A stretch of DNA of 64,000 nucleotides. Source: Torreya grandis (Eukaryota > Streptophyta > Pinopsida > Cupressales > Taxaceae). The notes under the pieces were generated by a model that saw nothing but the letters and a program-made list of their open reading frames with translations, made no database searches and was not told where the DNA came from. Position numbers and translations under genes: made by a program. The stretch lies in assembly GCA_037957365.1 (NCBI GenBank), contig JARHVA010003165.1:310001-374000 (forward strand), written 5' to 3'. Below are positions 23,505 through 33,304 of the stretch, piece by piece (position 1 is the stretch's first letter; each line of letters opens with the position of its first letter).

Positions 23505-23890
23505 TGCTAAAATGGGAAATAATATTGGTCATCACAAACCTAAATATGTCATCCCCTATAGTAAATTTAAGTGAGATTACATTTACCCATTTTGTAAAAT
23601 ATTTTATGACTGTGATTCTGAACTTGTGTCCACTAGAAGACACTGGATTTATCTTGTTAATAAAATCAAATCCCCATAAGGATAAAGGAAATGGTGAGAC
23701 AATCAATTGTAACTCATGAGAAGGTGCATGGTTCAAATTGATGTATTTATAGCATTGTAAACATAATCTAGCATGTTTAATACATTATTATTTTATGGTA
23801 GGCTAATAATAACCTTGACATAAGAGTTTTTGGGACAGGGCCTTGCCACTTAAATGTTTACCACACTCACTATCATGTATTTCTAATAAT
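23505..23890 (-). pseudogene. Integrase zinc-binding domain and core first half (C element)
   Basis: Minus-strand 23860-23750 reads HLSGKALSQKLLCQGYY, then CIKHARLCLQCYKY, the His-His-Cys-Cys (H2C2) zinc-binding unit of retroviral integrases (C-x2-C present). The frame then opens at 23736-23505 with SPFPLSLWGFDFINKINP, GHKFRITVIKYFTKWVNVI and MTNIISHFSI. The core's first catalytic Asp is in W-G-F-D; Tyr-Phe-Thr-Lys-Trp is the next hallmark. E2 interrupts the gene just after NIISHFSI, and the rest is at 13792-13290. Confidence 0.85.
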
Positions 23891-24076
23891 ATATTATGTG
23901 TCTCATCTATGCTTAAACATCAAAGGAGGAGTCCATCGAGACCCCATTTGAATAAATCATTCCCAATAATAGCATAACAAAGTGATTGTGGTTTGATATA
24001 TAAGTTTGGTAAATAAAATTATAAATATCACTGTACCATTTTGTGTTCATAGAATTATGAGTAATAGCAAGAATAG

Positions 24077-24560
24077 TTAAGGCATCCATTTTGTCAGAAG
24101 AAATGGAAGGCTCTCATAATTGACTATGGTAAATTTTATATGATCATAATTGATATCAAAGGGCATCAAGGATTTCACACTAGCCACTATATCTACATGG
24201 TGGTTTTCTTTATGGAGAATATTATGAATAGAAAATGTATCAAATGTTTCTTTTAGTCTGTCCACCATTTATTTATATGATAGAAGATGTTATTGTTTAG
24301 TTTGGTAATAATTGGTTACATGATTAATAATTAACTGAGAATCACCAAAGAATTGAATGTCCTTGATTTAAAGTTATTGATAACCTGATTACTAAGGCTT
24401 CATATTTTGTTATATTATTAGTGCATGAAAAATCTAATATGTAAGAGAAAGGCATGTATTCACCCTCAAGGGTTTAAAATATAATACCAGTACCTGCTCC
24501 TATTATACATATGTATCCATCAAAAAATATTGTCCATGGATTTGAAGATATATTTGATGC
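24077..24560 (-). pseudogene. Second (archaeal-type) RNase H domain of the C element
   Basis: Minus-strand 24550-24474 ends in WTIFFDGYICIIGAGTGIIF, the first strand and active-site Asp of the extra RNase H found in plant Tat elements. 24268-24077 contains FSIHNILHKENHHVDIVASV, the last helix with its catalytic Asp followed by a linker. Together they span ~160 codons, the expected size. The middle is broken by stops. The domain lies after the RT-linked RNase H and before integrase, the usual Tat/Ogre order. This contrasts with E6. Confidence 0.75.
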
Positions 24561-25050
24561 CTCTAATTCATCATAAAAAACATCAATATTTAGAATAGGA
24601 TCAAGTAATGGAGTAACAGTGAATTGGTCAATTACAACCTGACTATTTATTGACTTTTGGGACACAAATTTGAGATTAAAATCTGTAAGTTGCATCACCC
24701 ATTTTATGATATGGCCATTGAGATGTGTTTTGTTCATAAGGAACTTTAATGGATATTTTTAAATTATTACATGGACCTCATTGTTGATCAAATAATTTTA
24801 TAGTTTTTTGTTAGCAAAAACCAAGGATAAACATAAATTTTCCATTATTGTATATTTACCTTCATAATCAACCAATTGGATATTGATGTAATAGGATTGT
24901 CTCCTTTTTATGATTATCATCATATTATGGTAATAAATATCAAAGGGCCTCATGAGTGACCTATACATAGAGAAGTAATGGCCTAACCAAATAAGAGGTA
25001 TGAGTACCAGTGGGTTTGCTAAACATTATTTGACTTTATCAAAAAAAATT
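24561..25050 (-). pseudogene. RT-linked RNase H of the C element (degraded)
   Basis: The end of this domain is readable at 24737-24580: HIIKWVMQLTDFNLKFVSQK followed by INSQVVIDQF, matching the connection 'L..W...L..F.(I/L)...(P/Q)....A..DL' that closes RH in Tat elements. The upstream part to 25050 is stop-rich. Weak frames near 25000-24800 fit the RH core, but catalytic residues cannot be assigned. It directly follows RT. Confidence 0.55.
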
Positions 25051-25964
25051 GACAAATGTCATCTCATACAAATGTAGTGTCTTTTTTTAAAAAATGTGTA
25101 AAAGGAATTATTTTATCAACCAACTAAGTGATGACACATCAAATAGCCTAAATTCTACCTTGTAAACATCGTAACTAATTTATATTAGTTAGTTGTGGCA
25201 CCTCAATAATAGATTTTACCTTTTTTAGATCAACCTCAATGCCTCATTGAGAAATAACGTACCTAATGATATTTTTGGAAGACACTCCAAAAATATGTTT
25301 TTAGAGATTCAAATGGACATTAAATTTGCATAAGCATTCAAATATCTATAATAAATCATTAGCATGGTCTTGTTGATGCTTATATTTGGCAAGTAAATCA
25401 CTGACATCCTCAATAGTTTTGTGAATAAAGTCATGAAATATATGAGTCATCTCCCTCTAATATGTCTCTTTGGCATTATTATGTCCAAAAGGCATGATTG
25501 TATAATTAAATGTGCCCTATAGAGTAGTAAATGTTATCTTTTCTTGATCTGTTGTGCTAATTTTATTTTTTTAATATCTTAAAAAACCATCCATAAATGA
25601 AAATGTCTCATATCTAGTTGTAAAATCAATAATCATGTTGATATTAGGTAATGGAAAGTCATCTTTTGGACAATCCTTGTTTAAATCATGATAATCAATA
25701 CAATATTGAATGTTACCATTAGGCTTAGTAACAAGCATAATATTAGATACCCAATCAGAATGTGCAATGGCTCATATGAATCTGACATATAAAATATTTC
25801 AATTCTTTTTTAACTAGTAATGCCACTTTAGGATGCCTTTTACAAATCTTTTTATTGACAAGTTTTACATCTGGATACAATAATATATTGTGCATCACCA
25901 TTGATGGGCTAATCCTAAGCATTTCTAAGTAAGCCCTAGTAAATAGTTTTAGATAATCATGCAA
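25051..25964 (-). pseudogene. Reverse transcriptase of the C element
   Basis: The minus frame from 25964 reads ISPSMVMHNILLYPDVKLV and HPKVALLVKKELKYF, then near 25760-25700 WVSNIMLVTKPNGNIQYCID, DLNKDCPKDDFPLPNINMII, FSFMDGF, MPFGHNNAKETY (near 25490) and IFHDFIHKTIEDVSDLLAKY (near 25440). These are RT fingers and palm blocks in order. The polymerase Y-x-D-D box is damaged: the text at its position is E-D-V-S-D-L-L, one codon short and without Tyr. Several stops are present. It is the best-preserved RT on this strand. Confidence 0.85.
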
Positions 25965-26247
25965 TAATTTTTGATAGGCCTTGCCTTCATCATCTTACAT
26001 CATTGTTATAAGCAATACCAATTGAAGATATTTATCTATTCTATAATTATATTATATTATTTACTTGTTTAATAACGTAGATCAGTCTATGATAAATGGT
26101 AATATAAGAATAATATTGTGTGCATCATGTTAGACATTGGTATCATCAATCTCAAAAAAATAAGCATGATCAAATCTAACATGATTAAACCTATTCTTAT
26201 GATAGAAGGAAGGGAGATCCTCATATGCACCTAAGTACTCTAATAAT
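25965..26247 (-). pseudogene. Protease-RT linker of the C element, cut by E4
   Basis: The minus frame at 26235-26110 reads EYLGAYEDLPSFYHKNRFNH and FDHAYFFEIDDTNV, a linker-like region immediately upstream of RT. Upstream sequence is displaced by E4/E1. I could not find the protease and gag of this element to the right of E4, so they may be lost or beyond recognition. Confidence 0.5.
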
Positions 26248-26248
26248 T

Positions 26249-26253
26249 ATTGG
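26249..26253. repeat. E1 target-site duplication, left (ATTGG)
   Basis: Perfect 5-bp match with 35815-35819. The duplicated sequence is itself the first few bases of E4's left LTR. Confidence 0.9.
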
Positions 26254-27636
26254 TGTTTCTATGCTAATTCGCTTTCACATTCAAAGAGAGAACAAGAAAC
26301 TAAGGAATGGTCAAGGTTAGAAAATACATGGATGTAGTCATGCACACCGTTATCCAGACGACGTGAGAACTCCTCTTTGGCTGTGGAGGAATGACACCTG
26401 CAAAGGAGGGAGACTTGGACAAAAAGGCATTAGATGGATAGATGGTGGGTTGCCAAGCAAAAGCCTGTTCCCAGAAATATGAACACTTCTTTAAGGGATG
26501 TCAACCCACTGTTTGATAAAAGTAAAGTCTGATAAATAACAGAATGATAAAAAGACTAAAAAGAGAGAAGACTGAAAAGGAATGGAAGCAAATGCTTACC
26601 TGAAAGATGTTGTCGGCCTGGTCATAGTCGCCGGCGTCGGTGGTCTTACCGGCATCGGTTGTCGAGGTCTGCCGATGTCGGTTGGGGTAATGACCGACGT
26701 CAGTCAGGGCAGTGGCCTGTATCAAAGTCTGGGCAAGTTTTGGTCTGTGGACGGGTCTGAGACAGAATTTGGGCCTGGTTGAATGCTCTGAAAGAGTCTT
26801 GTTTTGGGCTTGGTTGAATAGTCTAGGGTCTGGGTCTAAGAGTCTGGTTGAATGGGCAGAGTATATGGTCCGACAGAGGACAGAGGCAATAGGGAGATGG
26901 GATTCGGGTCTAGTCTGGTCTAGGGAGATAGAAGTGTTAAAGGGGGGAGATATTACCTGAAAGATATAACTCAAAAGACAATGAAAACATAGACAGTATA
27001 CATACCTGTGCCTACTGATCTCTGTTGTTGATGTCGCTTGTATGAAGGCCTGTTGCTGATGGAGAATCCCTGTTGTGCTTGCAGAAGCTTATTGTGTGTA
27101 TCTGAGGGAGAGAGTGAGATTGATTGGCAGAGAGGTGGGTTCAAAAATGGATTGATGATCAGAGTGCCAGTTACCAGAGTCAGGTGATGCGAGATAGAGA
27201 TGAAGAGGCAAAGAGAGACGGATAACGATGCAAAAAATAGTTATGAAGGCTGCCGACGCTGGCAATATCACCGACGTCGGTTGACAGTTGACTGACGTCG
27301 ATGGCTGGAAGGTCAGAAAAAGGCTAAAAATAGCCTTTCATCCATTTCCCAACTGTTGGGTCAGCTAGTCCGAGGGAGAAACGGTCGAAGGGGATTAAAT
27401 GGACGAGGGGAGAAGTTGGAATGGGAGTCTAGGTCATGAAGGGAATCCAAGAAGGGTATCCAAGGGTGGTGAGGTGGCAAGGGGAAAGAGAAAAGGGACT
27501 TATTAATTAAAATAGATTATTATTTTAAATTAATAAGACCTAGGTGGGTTAGGGATAGTCAAGTGGATGAAAGGGACCAAGGGGGGAGAGGACCAGGAGG
27601 AGGACCAGGAGAGTAGACATGATTTCAGTGTCTACA
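26254..27636 (-). repeat. E1 left (3') LTR, 1383 bp
   Basis: On the plus strand it begins TGTTTCTATGCTAATTCGC and ends CAGTGTCTACA, so on the coding strand it begins TGTAGACACTG. Near that end, GTAGACAT/GTGTCTAC forms an imperfect inverted repeat that is perfect in the right LTR. It contains two clusters of GACGTCGG-type palindromes (26625-26705, 27255-27305). Open frames inside it (26501-26974 minus; 26582-26960 plus; 27089-27271 minus) arise from these repeats and are not conserved as proteins. Confidence 0.92.
26620..26710. repeat. GACGTCGG-type palindrome cluster in E1 left LTR
   Basis: Variants of ACCGACGTCGGT occur at roughly 20-base spacing: GCCGGCGTCGGT, ACCGGCATCGGT, GCCGATGTCGGT, ACCGACGTCAGT. 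A second cluster lies at 27255-27305 (GCCGACGCTGG, ACCGACGTCGGT, TGACGTCGAT). The same clusters occur in the right LTR (34775-34870 and 35430-35485) and in the gag leader (33430-33545). They are CpG-rich islands in an AT-rich window. Confidence 0.85.
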
Positions 27637-27650
27637 TTTGCCCCTTTTTG
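27637..27650 (-). promoter_or_regulatory. E1 polypurine tract
   Basis: Directly next to the 3' LTR the minus strand reads CAAAAAGGGGCAAA, then TGTAGACAC. Position and purine content fit the plus-strand priming site. It overlaps the start of a 12-bp inverted repeat (TTTTTGTCTTGT at 27645-27656, ACAAGACAAAAA at 27676-27687, 19-nt loop). Confidence 0.8.
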
Positions 27651-28309
27651 TCTTGTTGGTTGTTATGGACGAACTACAAGACAAAAATAGGAGATGGTTG
27701 CCCCAAGTGTGGGATAAGGTTGATTTCGTCTTGTTGGTTGTTCAAATGAATTGCAAGACAAAAGCAGAAAGAGGTTGGTTGCCTCGATTATGGATGAGGT
27801 ATTCCCCCTCAAAGTAGGAGTCGAGAGAAGGGAACCTGGAATCGGGTGCTGATTTGACAAAGAGTGGATGAAAAAGGGTGAGGGTGAATGCTGCAAAAGT
27901 CATGATTGCGTGCATACCACTTCACGAGATGGTCAGGTCAAATTTTTGTAGGTCAAGGGTTGAAGAGTGCCAAAATTGAAGTAATCGGGCCCCAACATTT
28001 GGTCGTCTACTGATCGGGTTATTCAATTGTAGTTGTAGCTCCAAATGGTCATCGTGTTCTAGGTATCCCAGGCTCAGGAAGTGCTCCTAGAAACACGAAA
28101 AAGTCATAAGTAGTGTGGATCAACCGGCTTGTGATCCTATACTTGTGAGGGTCCAAAAATAGTCTGTGCACAATTTTGCTAACCAGGCATGAGGTAGCAT
28201 ACAGGCAAAAACAACCAAGGCAACATTGTCTTGGAAGTGGTCAGGGTCGGAGGAGATAGGTATGATCTCCAATGGTCATTGGTCAAGGTGGATGGATGGA
28301 CAAAAGGAT

Positions 28310-28810
28310 GTGGCCGAGCTAACCTCAGAAGACGTTATGTGATCTGAGTGCTGCCTACATAGCCCTTGTTACAGGGCCTCAGGCCAATGTAGTTCTCCTG
28401 AAAAGGGAGGAAGGGTCAAAGGGATGGAATTGGTCTTGGTCGAGGTCAAGGTCATGGCAAAAGGAGGAAAGAAGGTTTTTCCATCAGAAAGATGAACAAA
28501 CGAGGGTGGTCGAGCTAACCCCAGAAGACAGTGTGTCATCTGAGTGCTGCCTACATAGCCCAGATTGGAGGGGGCCTCAAACCAATGTAGTTCAAGGCAA
28601 AAGGTCTGAGTGGTAGACAGGTGGTCAAAGTGGTCGATAGACTAGTCTTGGTCAAGGTCAAGGTTGAGTGATGAAGAAAAAGAGGGGGTTTGTCCATCTG
28701 GGAGATGAACAAATGGGATGGTCGAGCTAACCCCAGAAGATGGTCATGTCATCTAAGTGATGCCTACATATCCCCAGTCATAGGGCCTCAGATCAATGTA
28801 GTTCAAGCTA
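28310..28810. repeat. Three tandem ~200-bp units carrying the CTACATA motif in E1
   Basis: Each unit has 'gtcgagctaacc', 'agaaga', 'ctgagtgctgcctacata(g/t)cc' (third unit 'ctaagtgatgcc'), then 'gggcctca(g/a)(g/a)(c/t)' and 'caatgtagttc'. Motif cores lie at 28348-28400, 28545-28594 and 28758-28805. The same motif is found once in each of LTRs A, B, C and D. Confidence 0.8.
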
Positions 28811-30052
28811 AGAGACAAAGTGGTCGATGATTGGTTTGGTCATGGTCGAAATGATGAGGAGAAAAAGATGCTACAGCCTTTTCCAAATGGTGTATGTTGT
28901 AACATTGGTCGAGGGGTCTTTCATCCCTAGCAATTTTCCATATTCATGATGGATGTATGCTAAAAATGAATTGAGGTCTATTTATGCGTCAGCAAGTATT
29001 GGTTTATGTTTAACATAAATTGAGGCGGGTCGATAGTTTCCATGTGTATTGGTGTCCATAGAAACTATGCGAAATGGACTATGATGAGGGTTGTGGTCTG
29101 AAAACGGTTGGGTTGGGTTAGTCTGAAAATGTCAAATGAGTAGATGTGACCAAGGTGTAGAGAAAAAGTGAAAGGCAAATTGCTCTTTCATTGACAAGGA
29201 CCAGAATGACAGCATAGATAGGGGTAGTAGAACCAAGAGCCCCATTCATGCATGACGTCGTTGACCATAGGATGTTGTGTTAGAGCGGTAATCGAATCAC
29301 TTTGACACTAAAGTGAGCTCGAAGTCCCTTGAGCAGGTGATAGGCGAGGAGGATAGGGTAACCCATTTTAAGAGCAGAGATAACTTTGCCCCTTTTTATA
29401 GGAGACCCTGAGACAACTACAAGCCAAGTCCATGACTCATTTTTTTTTTTTTGGGCGTAGACTGATCAATGCGGGAAGCCTGCAGAGAGATGTCATTTGC
29501 TTGGTGGTCGTTTGCGAAGTTGATCAATGCGGGAAGCTTCTAGGAAAGATTGTTGTTTGTAGCAAGAGTTAGTCATAGCCATCCTTCGAGGGAGTGGTCT
29601 ATATTTTGCTTTAGATATAAGGGCTTTGAATAGCTGTCCTTCGAGGGAGCAGTCTATTAGCTACAGCAATGATAGTACAGCTGTCCTTCGAGGGAGCAAT
29701 CTGCCTTTTGATTTTGATTTTGATTTAAGGACCATGGATATTTTGACATCGTGATTTATTTTTTGACAAAAATGTGAGTCATGGACAAGATTAAAGAAGG
29801 TCAAGGGCTCCCTTTTATTAGGACAAAGCATTCCTACTGTATAAAAGGGTTATAGAGGATTTGCTAAGGGGAATAGGGTTGAAAGGAATGAGGACTAAGA
29901 GGATGAGGATTGCTCAAGGGATGAGCTCAAGTTAAGTGTCAAGTGGATGAGTACTTGACTAATAGTAGAATGGTTGCAGATGAAAGTCATAAAAGGGCTC
30001 AGGGTCTGATAAGTCCCTGGGCCATGCTTGGTGCGTGATAGGGTGGTCTGAG

Positions 30053-30541
30053 TCAATTAGGAACAAATTTGCCCCATTTGCCTCTTTGAGATTGGTCACG
30101 ATGATGGATGATGCTAGATGTGAAGTTGGCTGATATGGTTGCTGATCGATCGAGACTGGTTGAATGTTTGGTCGAGAATTGGTCAATGTTTGGTTGAGAT
30201 TTGGTCATTTGATAGTTGGTCAATGGTTGGTCAAGGGTTGATTGGTTGGTATGTGGTTCATGGTTGGGTTGATTGTTTGGTTGAGGTCGGATTGAATGTT
30301 TGGTTGCTAGGCTGGTCGAGGTCAGGTTGAAAGAGTGATTGATATTTGGTCGAGACTGGGTTGAAAGGTTTGTCGAGGCTTGGATGAAGGTTGAATTCCC
30401 CCAGCGGCTAGGGAGAATGTTTGACAGATTGGTCGGTTGAGGCTTGGTGGTCAGATTGATTGTGTTGATGTCAAATAAGGGGATTAAAGGCGGCAAAGGG
30501 ACCATAGTCTGGTATGGAGATCCAGATTTAGGTGACGAGGT
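30053..30541 (-). other. Low-complexity Pro/Ser/Gln-rich extension after the E1 gag stop
   Basis: After the TAA at 30544-30542 the same frame stays open from 30505 to 30053 (150 codons). The text is Asn/Gln/Ser/Thr/Pro-rich (repeats such as LTTKPQPTNLS, NQPNHEPHTNQ) and derives from 'ggttg' and 'ggtcgag' simple repeats on the plus strand. I treat it as repeat-derived, not as a protein, though it might once have been a gag tail. An overlapping frame at 29959-30186 is similar in character. Confidence 0.5.
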
Positions 30542-33304
30542 TTAAGAAGCATGGGTCAGTGTTGATGAGTTGGTGAAGGGGTGGTTAAGAGGATCCTTGA
30601 TGAGAAGGGTATCCTTTGTCTGGTGTTGACGAGTGAGGGTTTTGAGGGCACAACAATGCTCAGTGTCATGTCCTGGAGTGTGGTGATAGTGACAAAATTT
30701 AGAGTTGTCAAACCAAGAGGGTCTTGATCTGAGAGTTGATGAGTGGAGCAGTGTTGAAGGTTTATTGATAATGTGGTCGAGAAGAAGGGTGTCACTCTCC
30801 AAACAATGGTGAATGACAACCTTGAGGGCACAACAATGCTCGGTGTCGTGCCCAGGCATGCGATGATATGCACAAATCTGAGTATCGTCGAACCAGGGTG
30901 GTTTTGGTCTGAGAGATTGATATGGTTTAAGAGGCGGGAGGTTGATGCGAGAGGACTGCGACAAGTGTCGTAACAGCAAGGCATATGAACTTGCTAACAG
31001 ATCTGTGTGTCTTATTACAGTGAGGGTCGATGACTTTGGTTTGAGAGGCGTAAGAGGCATTGGTTGATGGTTTGAAGGAGATATATGTCTGATGGGTTGA
31101 GGGAGTAATAGAGGCAACGTGCCTCTGTGAAGGATGGGAGTGGGAAGCACTCTTATTAGGGTGGACGGATGCGGGCCCAAGATTGAAGGTAATGATGAAG
31201 GTGGGGGAGGAGTCCTCCGGTGTGGTTTAGTGGTTTTCGTTGGTTTGGGTCGAGGGCCATTATTGTGTGAGGCAAGGTTAGAGACAGTTTTGGGCTTAGA
31301 TGTGGATGGAGGTGAGTGAGATGTAGCAATCTCAGGCAAAAGGCAAGAGGAAATCGTGACTGGGTCTTCCTTGGTCGAGATGGGTGAAGAGACTGGTTCT
31401 TCCCTTGGTGGAGAAGAAATAGGAGAGGGCAGCTCCTCAAGAGGGTAGATGGCAGGGATGATGGTGGCTTCTATTTGTGCTTGAGGAGTGGGCAAGGTAG
31501 GGTCCTCGATTGGTGGGAGGAAAGATGAACGTGGGGCTAAGGACATAGGTATGGTCAAGGCGTCCTCCAATGTGAGAGAGGTCGATGGAGGACTGACAGG
31601 AGAAGAAGGCTCTTCTACCTGTGGAGGAGAAATAGGGGAAGAAGGGTTTTCCACCTGTGAAGGAGGTTGGTCAGGGACAAGAGGCAAGATAGTGTTGATT
31701 GTGTGAATATTATGGTCTTGGGGGTCATTGGTTATGGTCTGAATGTTGTTGTGGCTAGGAGGACGGTTAGGGAAGGGTTGCATGTACCGTTGTTGGAATT
31801 GTTTTGTGATGCTTTGAGATGTTGAAGGTTGAGATTGATTAGTTGTTGTCGAGGATGGTGATCTAACGACCATAGTGTTGGCCACTCCTTTGGATTTGGA
31901 ATTGGCAGAAGAAGGTCTGGAAGAAGAAGGATCATTAGTTCTTGCGTTGGTATTACGCAATTTGACCTTATCCTCTTCAATGGCACGGAGTTTAAGCTTT
32001 CGGGCCATGGTGAAGGCCTCGTCGAAAGTGTGGAATGTTTGAACCCGCAAGGTGGAAGAGATGTGCCTGGCACATGCTCAAGAAAAGAGCTCAATGAGCT
32101 CAGGTTGAGGCAAAGAGAAGGAGAGCTGGTTAATCAAAGCTCTCCAATGGATGACAAAATCTACTATCGATTCGTCGTCAAATTGCCTGATGGAGTTGAG
32201 GTCTGTGATTGAGACTTGTTTGGTGATGTTGATAGAAAAATGGTTAAGAAATAATTGGGCGAGTTGAGTGAATGAAAAGATAGAATGTCTAGCAAGAGAG
32301 CTATACCAGTCAAGGGCAGGGCCAGAAAGGGACATAGAAAACGTGCGTAAAAGTAACGCATCGTCATGGGCAATAAGGTAACAGGCATGTTTGAATGCCC
32401 GTAAGTGTTTTTGTGGGTCTTCCTTGCTTTGAAAGTGAGAAAATTTAGGAAGCTCCCATTGGTTGGGGTATGGTCGGATCAGGACGGAAGGATGGATGGG
32501 CTCGTTGCAAATCTGGTCGTATGACAGAGTATTGCTCAAACCGGAACTAGAGGCTTCGAGACTGGACATTTTATCCATCAGCATTTTGATGAGATCTGCT
32601 GATGGATTGGTGGGTGGAGCGCCCCCTAGGTTGTAAAGTGCTTGAAAGAGGCTAGAGGAGACATGCGACGTAGTCGGTTGTACTAGTAAGGGTGCAACAT
32701 ACGGATGACTAGTCGCAGGGGCAGAAGTGGAGGCTAAGGGTGGTTGGGTTATGAAAGTAGAAGGCATAAATTGACTAGGTACCACCAAAGGTGGTTGCGT
32801 GATGACATTGGCAAAAGGGGAGGTAGGCACTCCTGCATATATGGGCGCAAGAGTGTGAGGGGTCGAGACAATCAAGTTCTGGTATGATGTAGAACTTGGT
32901 TGAATTGCGTGCGGTTGAGGGGGTAATGAAACCCCGATGGAGGTCAGTCTAAAAATAGATGAGGAGGCCAAACTTTGTGTATTGACCATGGTCGGGTTAA
33001 TGGTTGAGGCAAAAGGTTGGGTAGCAAATGGTGTTGATGTCATCGCCGCTTCACCCGAAAGGTCTCGCGTTGGGTTTCTTGTGAGATAGTGTTGGAGGGC
33101 TGTGCCGTTGAGGTCCAAGAATCATGCAAAATCTTGGTCCCCTTCAGGGTTGATGAGAATCTGGGTCGGGGTCAGTCTTGTAGGATTTCTTTCAGTCTCC
33201 GAGTGGAACTCCATGATAGGACTGGTTAGAGACGGGGTAGACGAAAGCGGTTGATGGCTAGAGTGGTCAAGAAGAGCCTTGGTTTGATTGCGTGTCAAAA
33301 CCAT
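30542..33304 (-). pseudogene. gag: E1 gag (capsid-nucleocapsid), two in-frame TGA codons
   Basis: One minus-strand frame of 921 codons runs from ATG at 33304 (MVLTRNQTKALL) to TAA at 30544-30542, broken only by TGA at 33124-33122 and 32080-32078. The capsid domain lies at 32480-32080: ELPKFSHFQSKEDPQKHLRA, LLRTFSMSLSGPALDWYSSL, FTQLAQLFLNHF. After the second TGA, FHTFDEAFTMARKLKLRA closes the capsid. A long Pro/Ser-rich linker (31900-31050) follows, then two zinc knuckles of the C-x2-H-x4-H-x4-C type: CAYHRMPGHDTEHC and CHYHHTPGHDTEHC. Both TGAs could derive from CGA or TGG by one transition. Confidence 0.9.
30650..30910 (-). other. Duplicated CHHC zinc-knuckle unit in E1 gag
   Basis: Two copies of a ~60-codon unit, each with W-F-D, C-x-Y-H, P-G-H-D-T-E-H-C-C-A-L-K: first near 30910-30835, second near 30730-30655. 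The units are similar at DNA level ('gagggcacaacaatgctc(g/a)g' in both), so this is a tandem duplication. Plant Tat gags usually show one such knuckle (family knowledge). Confidence 0.8.

Larger units (their letters stand above)
27637..30052 (-). other. E1 3' untranslated region with several direct repeats
   Basis: No coding frame is supported over ~2.4 kb. It is built of short duplicated blocks: a ~78-bp pair at 27648/27726 ('tcttgttggttgtt...caagacaaaa'); three ~200-bp units at about 28310, 28508 and 28720 ('gtcgagctaacc(c/t)cagaaga', then the CTACATA motif); a pair 'tgatcaatgcgggaagc' at 29462 and 29520; and three 'gtccttcgagggagca' units at about 29580, 29636 and 29684. The small open stretches at 27567-27749 (+) and 27663-27896 (-) fall in these repeats and are not genes. 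Confidence 0.7.

Noticed and set aside
26501..27271. Several 60-157 codon frames on both strands in the E1 left LTR, partly repeated at 34829-35355
   Set aside because: Both strands are open at once, the frames are not kept between the two LTRs, and the text follows the palindrome repeats.
28310..28810. Possible CRISPR-like array because of regularly spaced repeats
   Set aside because: Only three diverged ~200-bp units inside a plant retrotransposon; no short identical repeats with unique spacers.
30773..31706. Plus-strand frames of 61-72 codons within E1
   Set aside because: Shadows of the minus-strand gag frame.
30542..32050. 502-codon Pro/Ser-rich frame that could pass for a host extensin-like or Pro-rich protein
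   Set aside because: It is in frame with the capsid part upstream and ends with two CHHC zinc knuckles, so it is the C-terminal part of E1 gag.
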